DNA of 64,000 nt, taken from NCBI RefSeq assembly GCF_002127325.2, contig NC_035436.2, positions 30,529,558 to 30,593,557 on the forward strand, in the 5' to 3' direction. How positions within the stretch are numbered: the stretch's first letter is position 1; every line of letters starts with the position of its first letter. Positions 45,596 through 56,700 of this stretch are shown piece by piece. Position numbers and translations under genes: made by a program. This DNA comes from Helianthus annuus (Eukaryota > Streptophyta > Magnoliopsida > Asterales > Asteraceae). The notes under the pieces are model-generated. The model made no database searches and had not been told where the DNA came from. It was given only the letters and a program-made list of their open reading frames with translations.

Positions 45596-46407
45596 ACAAA
45601 TTTTACTACAATATAATAATCTATTTATATCAATATAAATATATATTTACACTATACTATATAATAAAACATTAATGTGTGACACCTGTCATTCAATGTA
45701 AGCATTTTTTTTATGATTTTCTCGCCTCACTTCGAAACTTATCTTATATTAATTAAATAAATAAATGAATAATGAGCTAATATTAAATTTCATCATACTT
45801 TAAATTTTTGAATACCATTCTTCTATTTTAAATTTTGAATACCATCCTACTTTATTATTTAGTATAGGAAATTATATTTATTCAACCTGTGTAATACACA
45901 TATTTTTTAAGATGTAACTTATTTATTATTTGGTATATAAAATTACATTTATTCAACCCGTGTAATAAATGAGGTTTCTTAAAGATGTATTATTTTTTTT
46001 ATTTGGTAAACAATATTACATTTATTCAACTTGTGTAATATACGTGGTTTTAAAAATATAACTTTTTTATTTGGTATATAAAATTATATTTATTCAACTC
46101 GTACAATATGGTTCTTATAGATATAATTTTTTTATTATTTAATATATAAAATTATATTTATTCAACCCGTGCAATAAAAGAGGTTTTTAAAGATATATTG
46201 TTTTATTGTTTAGTATATAAAATTCATTTATTTAACCCGTGTAATACACGGGGTTATAACCTAGTAAATTATATAAGATATAATAAGAGGAATCAAATAT
46301 TTGTAAAATCTTTTCAGTAGAATTAAATAAAAATAATATAATCGATAATATACATATAAATATGTAATGCAAATATTTATTTAATACACCTGTTTAATCA
46401 AAACTTT

Positions 46408-46547
46408 GTAATAAATCTCATCTAAGAAATTTATATATTATCATCATCATAAATAAAGGAGAACAATGAACTTTAATGTAATAAATCTCATCTAAGAAAT
46501 TTATATATTATCATCATCATAAATAAAGGAGAACAATGAACTTTAAA
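46408..46547. repeat. Exact tandem duplication of 70 bp
   Basis: Two consecutive 70-bp copies (46408-46477 and 46478-46547), starting GTAATAAATCTCATCTAAGA, identical except at the last bases. Looks recent. Confidence 0.93.
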
Positions 46548-47357
46548 TACTAAAATAATGTTCCATCCCACATGATGATTGAAAAAAATACAAAAGAATA
46601 ACCCCCCCACAAAACACATCCACCCTTTCCATGGATAATTTTTTTTTTTCTTTTATGATTCTTGTTTGTGTTTTAATTAGCTTGCGGTATAAGTTTGTGT
46701 TTGCTTTTACCTACATTTTACGTCACGTATCGTTATAAGTTTACGTTTTTAAGTTACGATTTTTCCCGGTTTTGGTCGTCGTTTGTTTGCTACTCATGAC
46801 GCTTTTATGATCCCCACATCCATAATAAAATATTTGTTTGGTATCCTAAGCTATATCAAGTGAAGGCACCATACCAGTACCATAACGAACGAACGAAACC
46901 AATACCAATCGAACAACACTGATACCAATACATACATCTGTTTTGATGGTTTTCAATCGATTTATAACACGCGTCGTTGGCTATGCCAAGTGTCGGTATA
47001 CCGTAACGAACCGAACCAATACTGACCGAAAGCCCAATGTGAAATGCACAATGAAACAAACGCTACTAAGGGTACAAAACACAAATTCTCCATAGTATAG
47101 GCACCATTTCTACACATAAAAAATATACTACAAAAACAGAGCAGCAAAATCTTGTGATTCCCAGTGGTTCCAACTTCCAATCATCACAATTCCTCTGTTT
47201 CCAACCTACAAATTCCTCACTTTCTCCCTCAAAATCTCTTCAATTCATAAATCATCATCACCAGATCAAAATTCTCAACTCAATTTCTCATCAATTCAAC
47301 CTCAATTTCATCCAAATCAAACAAACCCCAAAACAGAGCATACACTATTCAACCAAA
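46548..47357. other. ClpX upstream region
   Basis: No gene. 46860-47040 carries diverged CCAATACCAATCGAACAACA / GGTATACCGTAACGAA sequence related, in inverse orientation, to the 3' part of the 1.18-kb array unit at 58740-58860. The stretch 47150-47357 is A/C-rich, probably 5' UTR. An upstream in-frame ATG at 47154 exists with no stop in between. No clear TATA box. Confidence 0.55.
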
Positions 47358-50300
47358 ATGTCTGGATTACGGAGATGTAGAAACCTTCGAGACGTCATAT
47401 TCACCACAAGATCACCTTCATCCTACACATCGAACCGTCAATTCATAAAATTAACCGCCGGAGTTGACCCTCCGTACAGTCGCCGGAGATCATTGATCGG
47501 CAGTCAGGCTCGGTACAAATGGGAGAACAACAACTACAACAACAACAACAACAACAATAATAATAGCAGTAAAACGACGTCGTTTTTTGTAACAAGGAGG
47601 ATCAAGGCGGAAGTTAACTGCCCTAATTGTAGCAAACTAAAAGTTCAGGTTTTTTCCGATGATTGCCACGTCATCCGGCCACCAGTAAGTTCTAATTTTG
47701 TTCCCGGAGATGAGTGGGAAACGACGCCGTTTAGAAAAGGGGATAATAATAATCAGGAGGTGAGTGTGAGTTTGTGCCCTAATTGTAAATCTGCTTATTA
47801 TTTCCATCCGGATAAGATGGGCCCACTTCAGGGTAAGTTTAATGAAATAGGTAAGGTTAGGTATAATAATAATAATGGGAATAGTAAGGATAAAAAAGAT
47901 GTTGATAGTGAAATGGATTATGGGGATAACATTAGGGTTTTGTTTTGGGAAGAGACATTGCGGGCGGAGAACGAGAATTCTCCGCCCGCTGGTCCATTGG
48001 CGGTGCATGCTCCCCCTGGCCCGCCTTTTGCGCCAGGGGTTAATGTGGTTCGCGCTCGTGGTGGTGGTGGTGAAAATGGTAATGGTGGTGATGGAGAGAA
48101 GGGGAAGTGGGGCGGGTCGAATTTGGGGAAGGATTTGCCGACACCTAAAGAGATTTTCGAGGGGCTTGATGAGTTTGTCATTGGTCAAACGCGGGCGAAA
48201 AAGGTTGAACCTTTAACCCTTTTCATGCTAATTTAATAACTTGTATGTGAATATGATGTTCCATTCATGTGCATTGCTCCAAGTTGATAGTTCTTAGGGG
48301 GTGTTTGGGATTTTACTTATTTAAATTGCTTATTAATTTATGTAAAAAACTAAGCAGTTAATGCGGAAAGAAATCGTATATAGGTTATCGCGGTGGGATA
48401 TCGTAATTTTAATATCATGCAAAATTTATATATATAGCAAATTAACACTAACAATTCAGTATACTCTCCTACCTTTATACCTTTTGCAACTTGCAAAACA
48501 CTAACAATTAAGTCTTAAAATACTAATAGCAGCATAAGAAGAAAGACGAATGGTAGAACTAAGAAGAAAGGTACTGATATCGGGAAAATTGGTGATATAT
48601 CGGTCAATGTCGCCGATAATATCGGTCAATATCGCCGATAATATTGGTACAAATATTCTGACCGATATTTTGCACCGATATCTCACAAGGGGACCGATGA
48701 CCCATATATCACCGATTCGGCAATATTAACTGCATAGGTAAAAAATGAGGTTTCTTTTTCATACTTTATGTGCCATTAAGCAATAATGATGTGCTTAATA
48801 AAGGATTTACCGTTATAGAAACGAAAAAGAACAGAACAAATGTAATGGGTTAAAATGTTTAGCACTGAGATTGATTTTATGGCAACATGACTCATGGGGT
48901 GAATTCAAGTAGCTAGTGATTCAACGTTGTTCGATATTATGTTCAGGTGCTTTCTGTGGCTGTATATAACCATTACAAAAGGATATATCATGCTTCGTCG
49001 AAGAATGGGTTAGTCATTTTAGTTGCATCTTTATATACATACGGTTTACCTGGTGGTATAATAAATCGGTTATTACATGCACATTTCTGAAGTTACGTAT
49101 GCTGAAAATGAAATTATGTGTTGAAACTTAGGTCAGGAATGGAAGAAGATGACGATAATGTAGAGTTAGAGAAAAGCAATGTTCTTTTAATGGGCCCAAC
49201 GGGCTCAGGTATCATGCGGCTTCATCTCTCTTTTATTATTTTTATTTTAATATGTATCAGATATTCAGATTCTCTTCAGTTGTTTGGATTGCTGATTTTT
49301 GATTTGACATATGGAAAACAGGAAAGACGTTACTTGCAAAGACCCTTGCTCGTTTTGTTAATGTTCCTTTTGTCATTGCGGATGCAACGACATTAACACA
49401 GGTAAATCAAATCCGTACACCCTTAAGAAAGTTGCACTTTTATTTATGTCGTATGATACATCAAACGGTATCTTGTTTCTTAATGCGTCGTTTTAAACTC
49501 TTTTTGCGTTTAATCTATTTGAGGTTAGCAACTTTGTTCTTATAATTCCACAGGCTGGTTATGTTGGTGAAGACGTTGAATCTATATTACATAAGCTACT
49601 TACGGTTAGTTTTTCTTTCTTTCTTTTGTTTTTTGAGTTTGATTTTAAAAGTCAAAGTGTATATTTTGTTTGCAAGTTATTATCTTTTCCTGAATCTACG
49701 TTGTTTATATATATACCCATCTGGAGTTTATGGTGTATTTTTTTTTTCATTTTTAATATATTATAATTTATTAGTAAAATTAATATGAGTTAAATGCAAT
49801 TTTAGTCCCTGTGGTTTGGGCCATTTTGCCAGTTTAGTCCACTGGGTTAACTTCATCCATTTTTTCTGTTAACGAGAAGGCCAATTCGGTCATTTTATAT
49901 GGCTGAATTGCCCTTGTAGTTAACAGAATTACATATAAAATGACCAAATTGGCCTTCTCGTTAACAGAAAAAATGGATGAAGTTAACCAAGTGGACTAAA
50001 ATGGCAACTGTGAAACCTTTTGGACCCACAGGTTAAAAATGAAACCTTTGGACTAAACTGGCAAAATGGCCCAAACCACAGGGACTAAAATTGCATTTAA
50101 CTCAATTAATATTTTGAACTTGAATTTGGTATGAAGGTTGCTGATTTCAATGTTCAAGCAGCACAACAAGGGATGGTTTACATTGATGAAGTTGATAAGA
50201 TAACGAAAAAGGTTTGAATTTCTCGTCGAATATTTTCCCAAATATTTGTTTATATATCTTGTAACTCCGTTTTAATAATCTTACAGGCTGAGAGCCAGAA

Positions 50301-53300
50301 CATTAGCAGAGATGTTTCTGGTGAGGGCGTTCAGCAAGCTTTGCTTAAGATGCTTGAAGGAACAGTAAGTGATTTTTACTTTTGTACCCCTGAAAAATTT
50401 GCAATTAATCAATGTTTTACTTGGGGCTTATGGGTATGCATTATTATTATTGTATACTTTATTCGTTATTTCATAATTCAAATGCTTAAATTATAGCATA
50501 TGACCTTCCTCGCTTAAACAGAAAATAATAAATTATCTGCAGATTGTGAGTGTGCCTGAAAAAGGGGCCCGGAAGCATCCTAGAGGCGAAAACATTCAGG
50601 TACTTAGTAAAGGATTCTTTTCCCATCTGATTTTATACTACTGCAGGCAATGCCATTATTGTCCTTTCAGTTTTGGTGGGTGTGTTTTTTTTTTCCTCCG
50701 AAGGATTACCAATTTTAACAATCTTGAAAGCAGAAGTGGCGAGATGGGGGGTTGGGTGGAAGCGGGTCAAATTCTAGTATGGGTTAAAATGGGCCGGGTG
50801 GGGGTGGGTTGGGTTGTTTCCAAACATTTTTCTGTCCATTTTTTTACTTTTATATAAACAGTTGATGTGTTACTTACGGTTAAAAAAACAATATTATTAA
50901 ATAATGATAACAACACCCACTCGTAGAGTCGTAGCAAATTTATTTGTAGGGTCTGGGGAGGGTGAGATGTAGGCAAACCTTTCCTCTGTCCCTGAAGATA
51001 GAGAGGCTGCTTCCAGAGAGACCCCCGGCTCCAAAACAAACAACATAGAGAAAAACATGTGAACAAAATAAATAAATAAATCCATCAAAAGCGAAACACT
51101 AATACCCAAATAGTGGTGAAGGGATACAATATTGGCATATATAATAATATAACATATAGACACTATTAGAGAGAGATAAGAAAAAAACACACATGTAAAG
51201 TAAACATAAAACTTGGGACAACCTAAGGCCCTTAGACCACATAAGACACACCGGTACCCTCCTCTAAAAGTCCTTAACCTTAATTCTACGCCTCCTCGAA
51301 CTCCTATCCTGATCCATGTCCTCAGAGAGGTGCAATTCTATCAGGTCTTGCCTAATTCGCTCATCCCAAGATAGTCTAGGCCTGCCTCTGCTCCTCCTAC
51401 CCTCCATAGTTCTGGTTTCCGCTGCTCTAACGGGCGTCGTCCCTAATCTTATCTGATATACTTGCCACTCCCAACCTTTCCCGAAAAACCCCATTTCTTA
51501 TTAAATAATGACCTAAATCTTATAATAAAATGATTTAGGAGGTTTTAAGTTATCAACTGCCATTAGTCTGTAATCGTCTCTGTTTTAAATAAAACAAAAA
51601 ATTATTAAATAAATGTGTTACTTGACCAAAAAAAAAATGTTATCAACCATAATGAACTTGCAGATAGATACAAAAGACATCCTTTTCATTTGTGGTGGAG
51701 CTTTTATCAATTTGGAAAAAACCATATCCGAGAGGTGATTATTGGTTTATTTCGTAAATTATTTTTATTATTTATTTTTCTCAAAAGTCAATTCCATCTT
51801 ATAAATTGCTTATGTTTATATCAGACGACAGGATTCTTCAATTGGTTTTGGAGCACCTGTTCGTGCTAATATGAGAAGTGATAGAGTGACTAATGCTGCA
51901 GTGACATCATCTTTACTCGAATCCGTAAGTTTCAGTATTTTTTTTAAATATCTAGTTTGTTCCATTTCTGTTATTGGTACCGGTTAAAAATGGTTCGGGT
52001 CTTGTCAAATATGATTACAAAAAATACATTGCCGATTGCCTGATTTTGGTTCATCTTCAGGTTGAAAGTAGCGATCTTATTGCTTATGGACTTATTCCTG
52101 AGTTTATAGGACGTTTTCCTATTTTACTTAGTTTATCAGCTCTAACTGAGGACCAACTTGTTCAGGTACGTTTGTTGTATTACTTCACGGGAATGTAGTT
52201 TTTGAGTTTTGATTTAGGGGGTGTTTGGATGTGCATATTGGAAGTGATCGATTTTGAATAATCAGAAATTAAATAATATCATCGGTAAAAAAATAAGTTG
52301 TAGGAGACTAGGCGTCGTGTTCGGATGCATCTTTTACCTTTTAAGCTGTAGTTTTGATCATTTACTTCTTTGTAGATCCTCATGGAACCAAAGAATGCTC
52401 TTGGTAAGCAATACAAGAAGCTGTTTCAGATGAACAATGTAAGTATTCGATCGGATTTATTTTAATAATCGTTTATTTTAATTGGTGTTTTGACTAAGGT
52501 TGGCAATTTCGGCTCATTTTCCATCATGGAGTTAAACCGATAAAATAAAACAGAAACATTAAATGGTCAAATGGGTCGAAACTCGAAAGTCGACCAAAGT
52601 GTGTTTTGAACACATAAAAGTCCCAAGTCATTTATTGTGATAAATAATAATATTATTAAAATAATTATTGTAATAATTTTTATGCCCATGAATTGTTTAT
52701 AAAAAAGCTATCTAAGTTTATTTGGGAGTAAATTGCCATTTTAGTCCCTGAGTTTTTGTCTAAATTGCCATTTTAGTCCAAATAGTTTTTTTTTTCTCCT
52801 CAGGGTCCCTGACTTTTCCTTTTTCTTGTCATTTTGATCACATTGCCTAACTTAGTCTAAAAACCAGGTTATAATCAGGGGTATTTTTGGCATTAAATTA
52901 TTATGAGGTTTATAAATTATGTTGTAAACTACCCCTAACAGTTATGCCAAAAATACCCCTAGTTATAACCAGATTTTTAGACTGAGTTAGGCAATGTGAT
53001 CAAAATGGCAAGAAAATTGAGAAGTCAGGGACCCAAAGGAGAAAAAAAAACTATTTGGACTAAAATGGCAATTTGGACCAAACCTCAAGGACTAAAATGG
53101 CAATTTACTCTTTATTTGGACAAAAAGTGTTCCATGTCAATACAACCTGACCCGTTTCAACCCATTCAAAAAATACCCATTTAACCCGTTTCCCAACACG
53201 CGTTTTACACAGGTGAAACTACATTTCACAGAAAAGGCCTTAAGGTTAATCGCTCAAAAAGCAATGGTTAAGAACACTGGTGCTAGAGGGTTAAGAGCCA

Positions 53301-53875
53301 TACTTGAAACTCTTCTAACCGATGCTATGTATGAGGTACGTTGCTCGTTCTTTTGGCGTCCTATGAACATTTAAACATTTCAAGTTTGTGGAAATAACAA
53401 GTAAAATGACCTATTTGCCCTCCATAATGTTTCGAGTTCAGATTCCAGATATCAAGACAGGAAATGATCGAGTAGAAGCAGTGGTGATCGATGAAGAGTC
53501 GGTTGGGTCAAGTGATAAACCGGGATGCGGGGGAAAAATTCTACGTGGTGACGGTGCATTAGATGATTATCTAGCAAAGACCAAGTGTAAAGAACAAGAG
53601 GTAAGAACTTTGACTTTTAGGTCAAACAAGTCAACTTTTAACTCCATACCGATTTGAAATGTTAAACTTCTAACAAAAATTTAGAACGTTGATCAATTCT
53701 TTTATAACCAGTGTTGCATTTTAAAAAATTGGTATCAAAATTGTCCTTGGAGACGAGTGTGATTCGAGTCAACAAGTGTTAGGTTTGACCCGCTTTATGG
53801 TTTGTTTTGCAGGAAGCAGACGGCCAACTGTTGGAAGGCGAAGAAGACGTCTCATCAAAAGCCATGAGCATGTAA
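47358..53875 (+). CDS. CLPX: Mitochondrial ATP-dependent Clp protease ATPase subunit ClpX
   Basis: Fifteen exons, 2010 nt, 669 residues: 47358-48203, 48947-49008, 49132-49208, 49322-49401, 49554-49604, 50137-50211, 50287-50364, 50543-50599, 51664-51734, 51825-51924, 52061-52165, 52376-52438, 53213-53335, 53442-53600, 53813-53875. All are GT-AG and in phase. ClpX is the AAA+ hexamer that unfolds proteins and feeds them to ClpP. The start [20 protein letters not shown] is an Arg-rich matrix-type presequence; an in-frame ATG at 47154 would give a longer, less typical leader. Motifs in order: CPNC...CPNC zinc site; Walker A GPTGSGKT (residues 324-331); pore loop GYVGED (357-362); Walker B VYIDEVDK (386-393); RKH loop [17 protein letters not shown], the IGF-type loop that docks on ClpP; EFIGRFP arginine finger; sensor 2 GARGLRA (578-584). 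A poly-Asn run is encoded near 47525-47570. Introns hold a LINE and two MITEs. Confidence 0.96.
48297..48380. mobile_element. Tourist-like MITE left end, in ClpX intron 1
   Basis: TTAGGGGGTGTTTGGGATTT matches the left end of the element at 16085, but no matching right end was found. Further on (48590-48720) short ATCGGTCAATATCGCCGATA repeats of about 26 bp occur twice. Confidence 0.5.
49787..50103. mobile_element. Foldback MULE-type MITE in ClpX intron 5
   Basis: 317 bp hairpin. Arms GAGTTAAATGCAATTTTAGT, near perfect over more than 50 bp. Identical 9-bp flanks AATTAATAT (49778-49786 and 50104-50112). It ends only about 33 bp before exon 6, between the likely branch region and the donor side. 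Confidence 0.93.
50908..51497 (-). mobile_element. 5'-truncated RTE-type LINE in ClpX intron 8
   Basis: 590 bp flanked by identical 14-bp repeats TTATTAAATAATGA (50894-50907 and 51498-51511). The minus strand encodes the C-terminal end of an RTE reverse-transcriptase protein (51264-51494: [20 protein letters not shown], then [20 protein letters not shown]). A 3' UTR of about 355 bp follows, ending GGGTGTTGTTATC. The 3' UTR shares GATAGAGAGGCTGCTTCCAG with the copy at 39046. Confidence 0.9.
52217..52330. mobile_element. Possible Tourist-like MITE fragment in ClpX intron 11
   Basis: TTAGGGGGTGTTTGGATGTG is the left-end signature. The right end is not clear (GTGTTCGGATGCATC near 52318 may be its decayed partner). 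Confidence 0.4.
52736..53110. mobile_element. Foldback MULE-type MITE in ClpX intron 12
   Basis: 375 bp hairpin. Arms GAGTAAATTGCCATTTTAGT on both strands, flanked by identical 9-bp TTTATTTGG (52727-52735 and 53111-53119). Ends 102 bp before exon 13. It also creates a spurious 62-residue frame. Confidence 0.93.
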
Positions 53876-54523
53876 TTTGGTACATAATGTCTCCTTTGTT
53901 GATCGCATTGTAAAAACGGCTCCATAAATTGGTGTAAATTATGTCATGTAGCACAAAATAGCATCTCATTCGGGTCAAAGTGATAAATAGGAAAGAAAAT
54001 AAGAAAAACCTATTGGCGATACTCGAAAATGTAATTATCCTAAACAAACTTCCAAAATACTTCATACATATTGCAGTTTGTTTTCGAGTTATAATTTGTA
54101 TGGTGTGAGTCGACGGTTTGAAATCCGAACAAGACACATTTATTTGTGTTAAATACGCAACTTCTATTCCGGGCACACTTAAAACCATGTAACCAGAACA
54201 CGACATGTGTACTGTTTATCTAAACAGGTTGACAGGTTGTAAATGATTTATAAACTTACGATGAAGTTGTAAATTGGTTAAGCAGATCGTAATAAAGTTC
54301 TAAGCATAGTAAACGGGTTGCGGTGGAAATTTATAAATTGTATTTTAACCTTTTTGTTCAAAATATATAGCCATGCTTAATTTTAGTACATCCTGAATAT
54401 GATCTGCTTATAGGTTAACCAAAAAACCTGTTCATAAATTGTTTGCTAAATAGATCAGATTGGTTAACGTAAACCTGATTATTTTTTTGATTGGGCTCGT
54501 ATCGTGTTAGAAACTGTCACCTC
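53876..54523. other. ClpX 3' UTR and convergent intergenic spacer
   Basis: ClpX and the oxidase gene are convergent. No gene or clear element. A 145-residue minus-strand frame (53769-54206) overlaps the last ClpX exon and has no recognisable domain, so it is not called. Confidence 0.6.
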
Positions 54524-54526
54524 TAA

Positions 54527-54815
54527 GGCTGGAGGGTATGGAGGGCGCCACCCTGTCACCTCACCGCCGATATCCCCCCCCCCCCTCTCCCGCGGGCGCC
54601 ACCACCACCCATACTCTGTAAGTTAAACCGGGGTGCCATGGTTTCATCGCCACAGTGATAACGAGGAAGATGGTTATGTGCAGGTGGGGCCCACATCATT
54701 TCATCCAATAATTTTTTTTTAATTTTGTTTAATAGGGGGCGTTATCCCACACACTGCAAGTTAAGGGAAGGGGCCTTAAAGCCCCCTGTCTGACGTGATC
54801 CCACACCCTCCAGCC
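54527..54815. mobile_element. Tourist-like MITE with GGCTGGAGGGT ends
   Basis: Ends GGCTGGAGGGT and ACCCTCCAGCC are exact inverted repeats flanked by TAA (54524-54526 and 54816-54818). 289 bp with GC-rich GGGGGCGCCACC-like interior and a poly-C tract. Harbinger-type target. Confidence 0.82.
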
Positions 54816-54921
54816 TAATAAATCATAACATTTAAACAGTAATGCATTTTGTTAGATACTTTCACAAATTTTTACACATAACAAACGAGGAATTAACAAT
54901 TTGATTCACACCATTTCTTAA

Positions 54922-56628
54922 TTACTCACTCAACCTACTTCCCTTCGAATTCTTGTACTCCAAAGACATTGGAGGGATACTTTGTTGATGTCTAAAAACG
55001 TTAAACGGATCAATCTCCGTCTTTGCTTTCACCAATCGATCGTAGTTGTTACCAAAGTACTTCTCACCCCATTCCCGACCAGTCTCGACCACGTCATCGT
55101 TTAACTTGACCCCGGTTTTGTTCCAGTTCATTACTCCAAGATCGACATCCATGTAATTAACATACGCGGCTCGTGGGTCCTGTGCCACATAGGGTGTCAT
55201 GGACCCATGAAAGCCGCGTATCCAAGCTATATAGTCATCAGTTTTATCATTATCGGCTTCTTTCCATTCCACTAGATACTGAATAGTGAAAAGATTCCCT
55301 TTCCTGTGAGGAAAGGGAATCGAATCACTACTTATCGATTCCATCATTCCACCGTACGGATCCAAAATTACGTACCCTTTTGATTGTTTTTCGAGTATGT
55401 CAAGCATGATGGTTAGGCCGAGTCTTGGTATCAGTTTCCGGACAAAATCTGATTTAGCCTTGTAGTAGAGTTTATCTTGCAAGAATTGGTTTTTCAAGTC
55501 GGATACCGAGCTTTGGTCTCCGAAACCCGAAAAATAAAGAACCGACTCGATCCAACTCATTTCTTTACAGTCGTTTTCCACGATTTTTAGCTCGTGGAAA
55601 TTTTGGTTCATGATCAATAAAGCTTTTGCTTTCGGACCCAAATAGAGCCCTTTGAATGTAGCCGATAAACCGGGTTTGTCTTTCCGTTCGGGCAAACCCG
55701 CGCCAACAAAGGACGACATGTAAAAGTCATCAGGCAATGTAGGCGCGACACGTTGCCATTTGTCTACCATATCAGCTACTTGTTCTTTCGTTCCTGATCT
55801 AGACACGATAAAACAAGTGACTGTATCCGGTACGCTTGATAATTTTATATTCCAAGCGTACACGATTCCCCAAACGCCACCACCCCCACCTCGTATCGCC
55901 CAAAAAACATCCTCCCCCATTGCGGCCCGGTTTAGTAACTTGCCATCAGCGGTAACTAAAACCGCATCAACCACATTATCGGCCGCCAACCCATATTTTC
56001 GCGACAACAATCCAAACCCACCACCCGAAATGTGACCACCCACCCCAACAGTGGGGCACGACCCCGCGGAGAAACCATGGACACTACTGGACTCGGATAT
56101 CGCGTAGTAGGTTTGACCGAGTGTCGCACCGCCTTCAACCCACGCGGTACCCGAGTCCACATCAACTGAAACACGGTCTAGTCGGGTCAAGTCTATTACC
56201 ACAAACGGACACCCGTCCATCGCCACCGACGACGTCCCTTCGTAGCTATGACCACCACACCTAACTCTAATTTCGAGCGATGATTCTCGTGCACAAATGA
56301 CGGTATTCGCCAACTGTTCTTTCGTCTCTGGGAACACGATCACAACCGGTTTCGGTAACGAAGAACCCGCAAATCTTAGATTTTGAATTGACAAATTAAG
56401 TAGTTGATGATACACCGATGACGAATCGTTGTTTGAATTCGAACGTGTCGAGAAGTTATGAACACCCAACCGCGTTAAACTCATGACAAAGTGTTTTTCT
56501 TGTTCGTGTTCATGTTCGTGTTCGTGTTCATAAACGAACGAGGGTACAGAAACAGACATGACAACAAACACAATAAACGCGAATAACACAAGTATCAAGA
56601 AGTAAGTAAATGATATGGAAGGTGTCAC
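54922..56628 (-). CDS. Berberine bridge enzyme-like FAD-linked oxidase
   Basis: Intronless 568-residue frame, as is usual for this family. A hydrophobic N-terminal segment (residues 9-28) suggests a signal peptide or anchor. Next is an EHEHEHEHEQE tract encoded by a hexanucleotide repeat, then the FAD-binding domain (about 88-265). His127 in RVRCGGHSYEGTSS and Cys191 in SCPTVGVGGHISGGGFG are the two residues that bind FAD covalently in bicovalent members. The C-terminal BBE domain has VNYMDVDLGVMNW and ends DPFNVFRHQQSIPP. The family oxidises alkaloids, cannabinoids, monolignols or, in sunflower and lettuce, carbohydrates during defence; the substrate here cannot be told. The N-terminal Cys pair typical of many members (FxxCL) is replaced by FVMSL. 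Start chosen at the first Met, which opens the hydrophobic segment. Confidence 0.95.
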   Translation of the reverse strand: MTPSISFTYFLILVLFAFIVFVVMSVSVPSFVYEHEHEHEHEQEKHFVMSLTRLGVHNFSTRSNSNNDSSSVYHQLLNLSIQNLRFAGSSLPKPVVIVFPETKEQLANTVICARESSLEIRVRCGGHSYEGTSSVAMDGCPFVVIDLTRLDRVSVDVDSGTAWVEGGATLGQTYYAISESSSVHGFSAGSCPTVGVGGHISGGGFGLLSRKYGLAADNVVDAVLVTADGKLLNRAAMGEDVFWAIRGGGGGVWGIVYAWNIKLSSVPDTVTCFIVSRSGTKEQVADMVDKWQRVAPTLPDDFYMSSFVGAGLPERKDKPGLSATFKGLYLGPKAKALLIMNQNFHELKIVENDCKEMSWIESVLYFSGFGDQSSVSDLKNQFLQDKLYYKAKSDFVRKLIPRLGLTIMLDILEKQSKGYVILDPYGGMMESISSDSIPFPHRKGNLFTIQYLVEWKEADNDKTDDYIAWIRGFHGSMTPYVAQDPRAAYVNYMDVDLGVMNWNKTGVKLNDDVVETGREWGEKYFGNNYDRLVKAKTEIDPFNVFRHQQSIPPMSLEYKNSKGSRLSE

Positions 56629-56700
56629 AAGGTGGATAGATTTATATGAGAAACTTGAAGTTAATATTATATAAAAAATGATGGTGATTGTAAGTACAAG
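56629..56700 (-). promoter_or_regulatory. Putative core promoter of the oxidase gene
   Basis: On the minus strand TTTTTTATATAATATT lies about 40-55 bp upstream of the start codon, with a second TATA-like CTCATATAAATC nearer. Either could be the TATA box; the leader would then be very short, so the assignment is tentative. The tandem array begins about 285 bp upstream. Confidence 0.4.

Larger units (their letters stand above)
44814..46264 (+). mobile_element. Non-autonomous Helitron
   Basis: Starts TCTATACTATATAATAAAAG after an A. Ends with the hairpin CCCGTGTAATACACGGG, then TTATAACCTAG, followed by T. It contains no coding sequence. A second 5'-like end (CTATACTATATAATAAAAC) at 45652 suggests a nested or tandem Helitron sharing the same 3' end. 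Inside are a foldback MITE (45015-45304), a 47-50 bp tandem array (45404-45595) and about six 3'-terminal repeat units of the ATTTATTCAACCCGTG type (45850-46264). Confidence 0.82.

Noticed and set aside
47154..47357. Upstream in-frame ATG as the ClpX start
   Set aside because: The Arg-rich [12 protein letters not shown] is a better matrix presequence; the extension is Ser/Gln/Asn/His-rich and looks like 5' UTR. It cannot be excluded without transcript data.
47637..48216. Frames overlapping ClpX exon 1 on both strands
   Set aside because: Shadows of a GC-rich, repeat-containing exon; only the + frame leads into the AAA+ domain.
36202..56628. A biosynthetic or defence gene cluster
   Set aside because: KH protein, ClpX and the oxidase have unrelated roles and orientation; nothing joins them beyond position.
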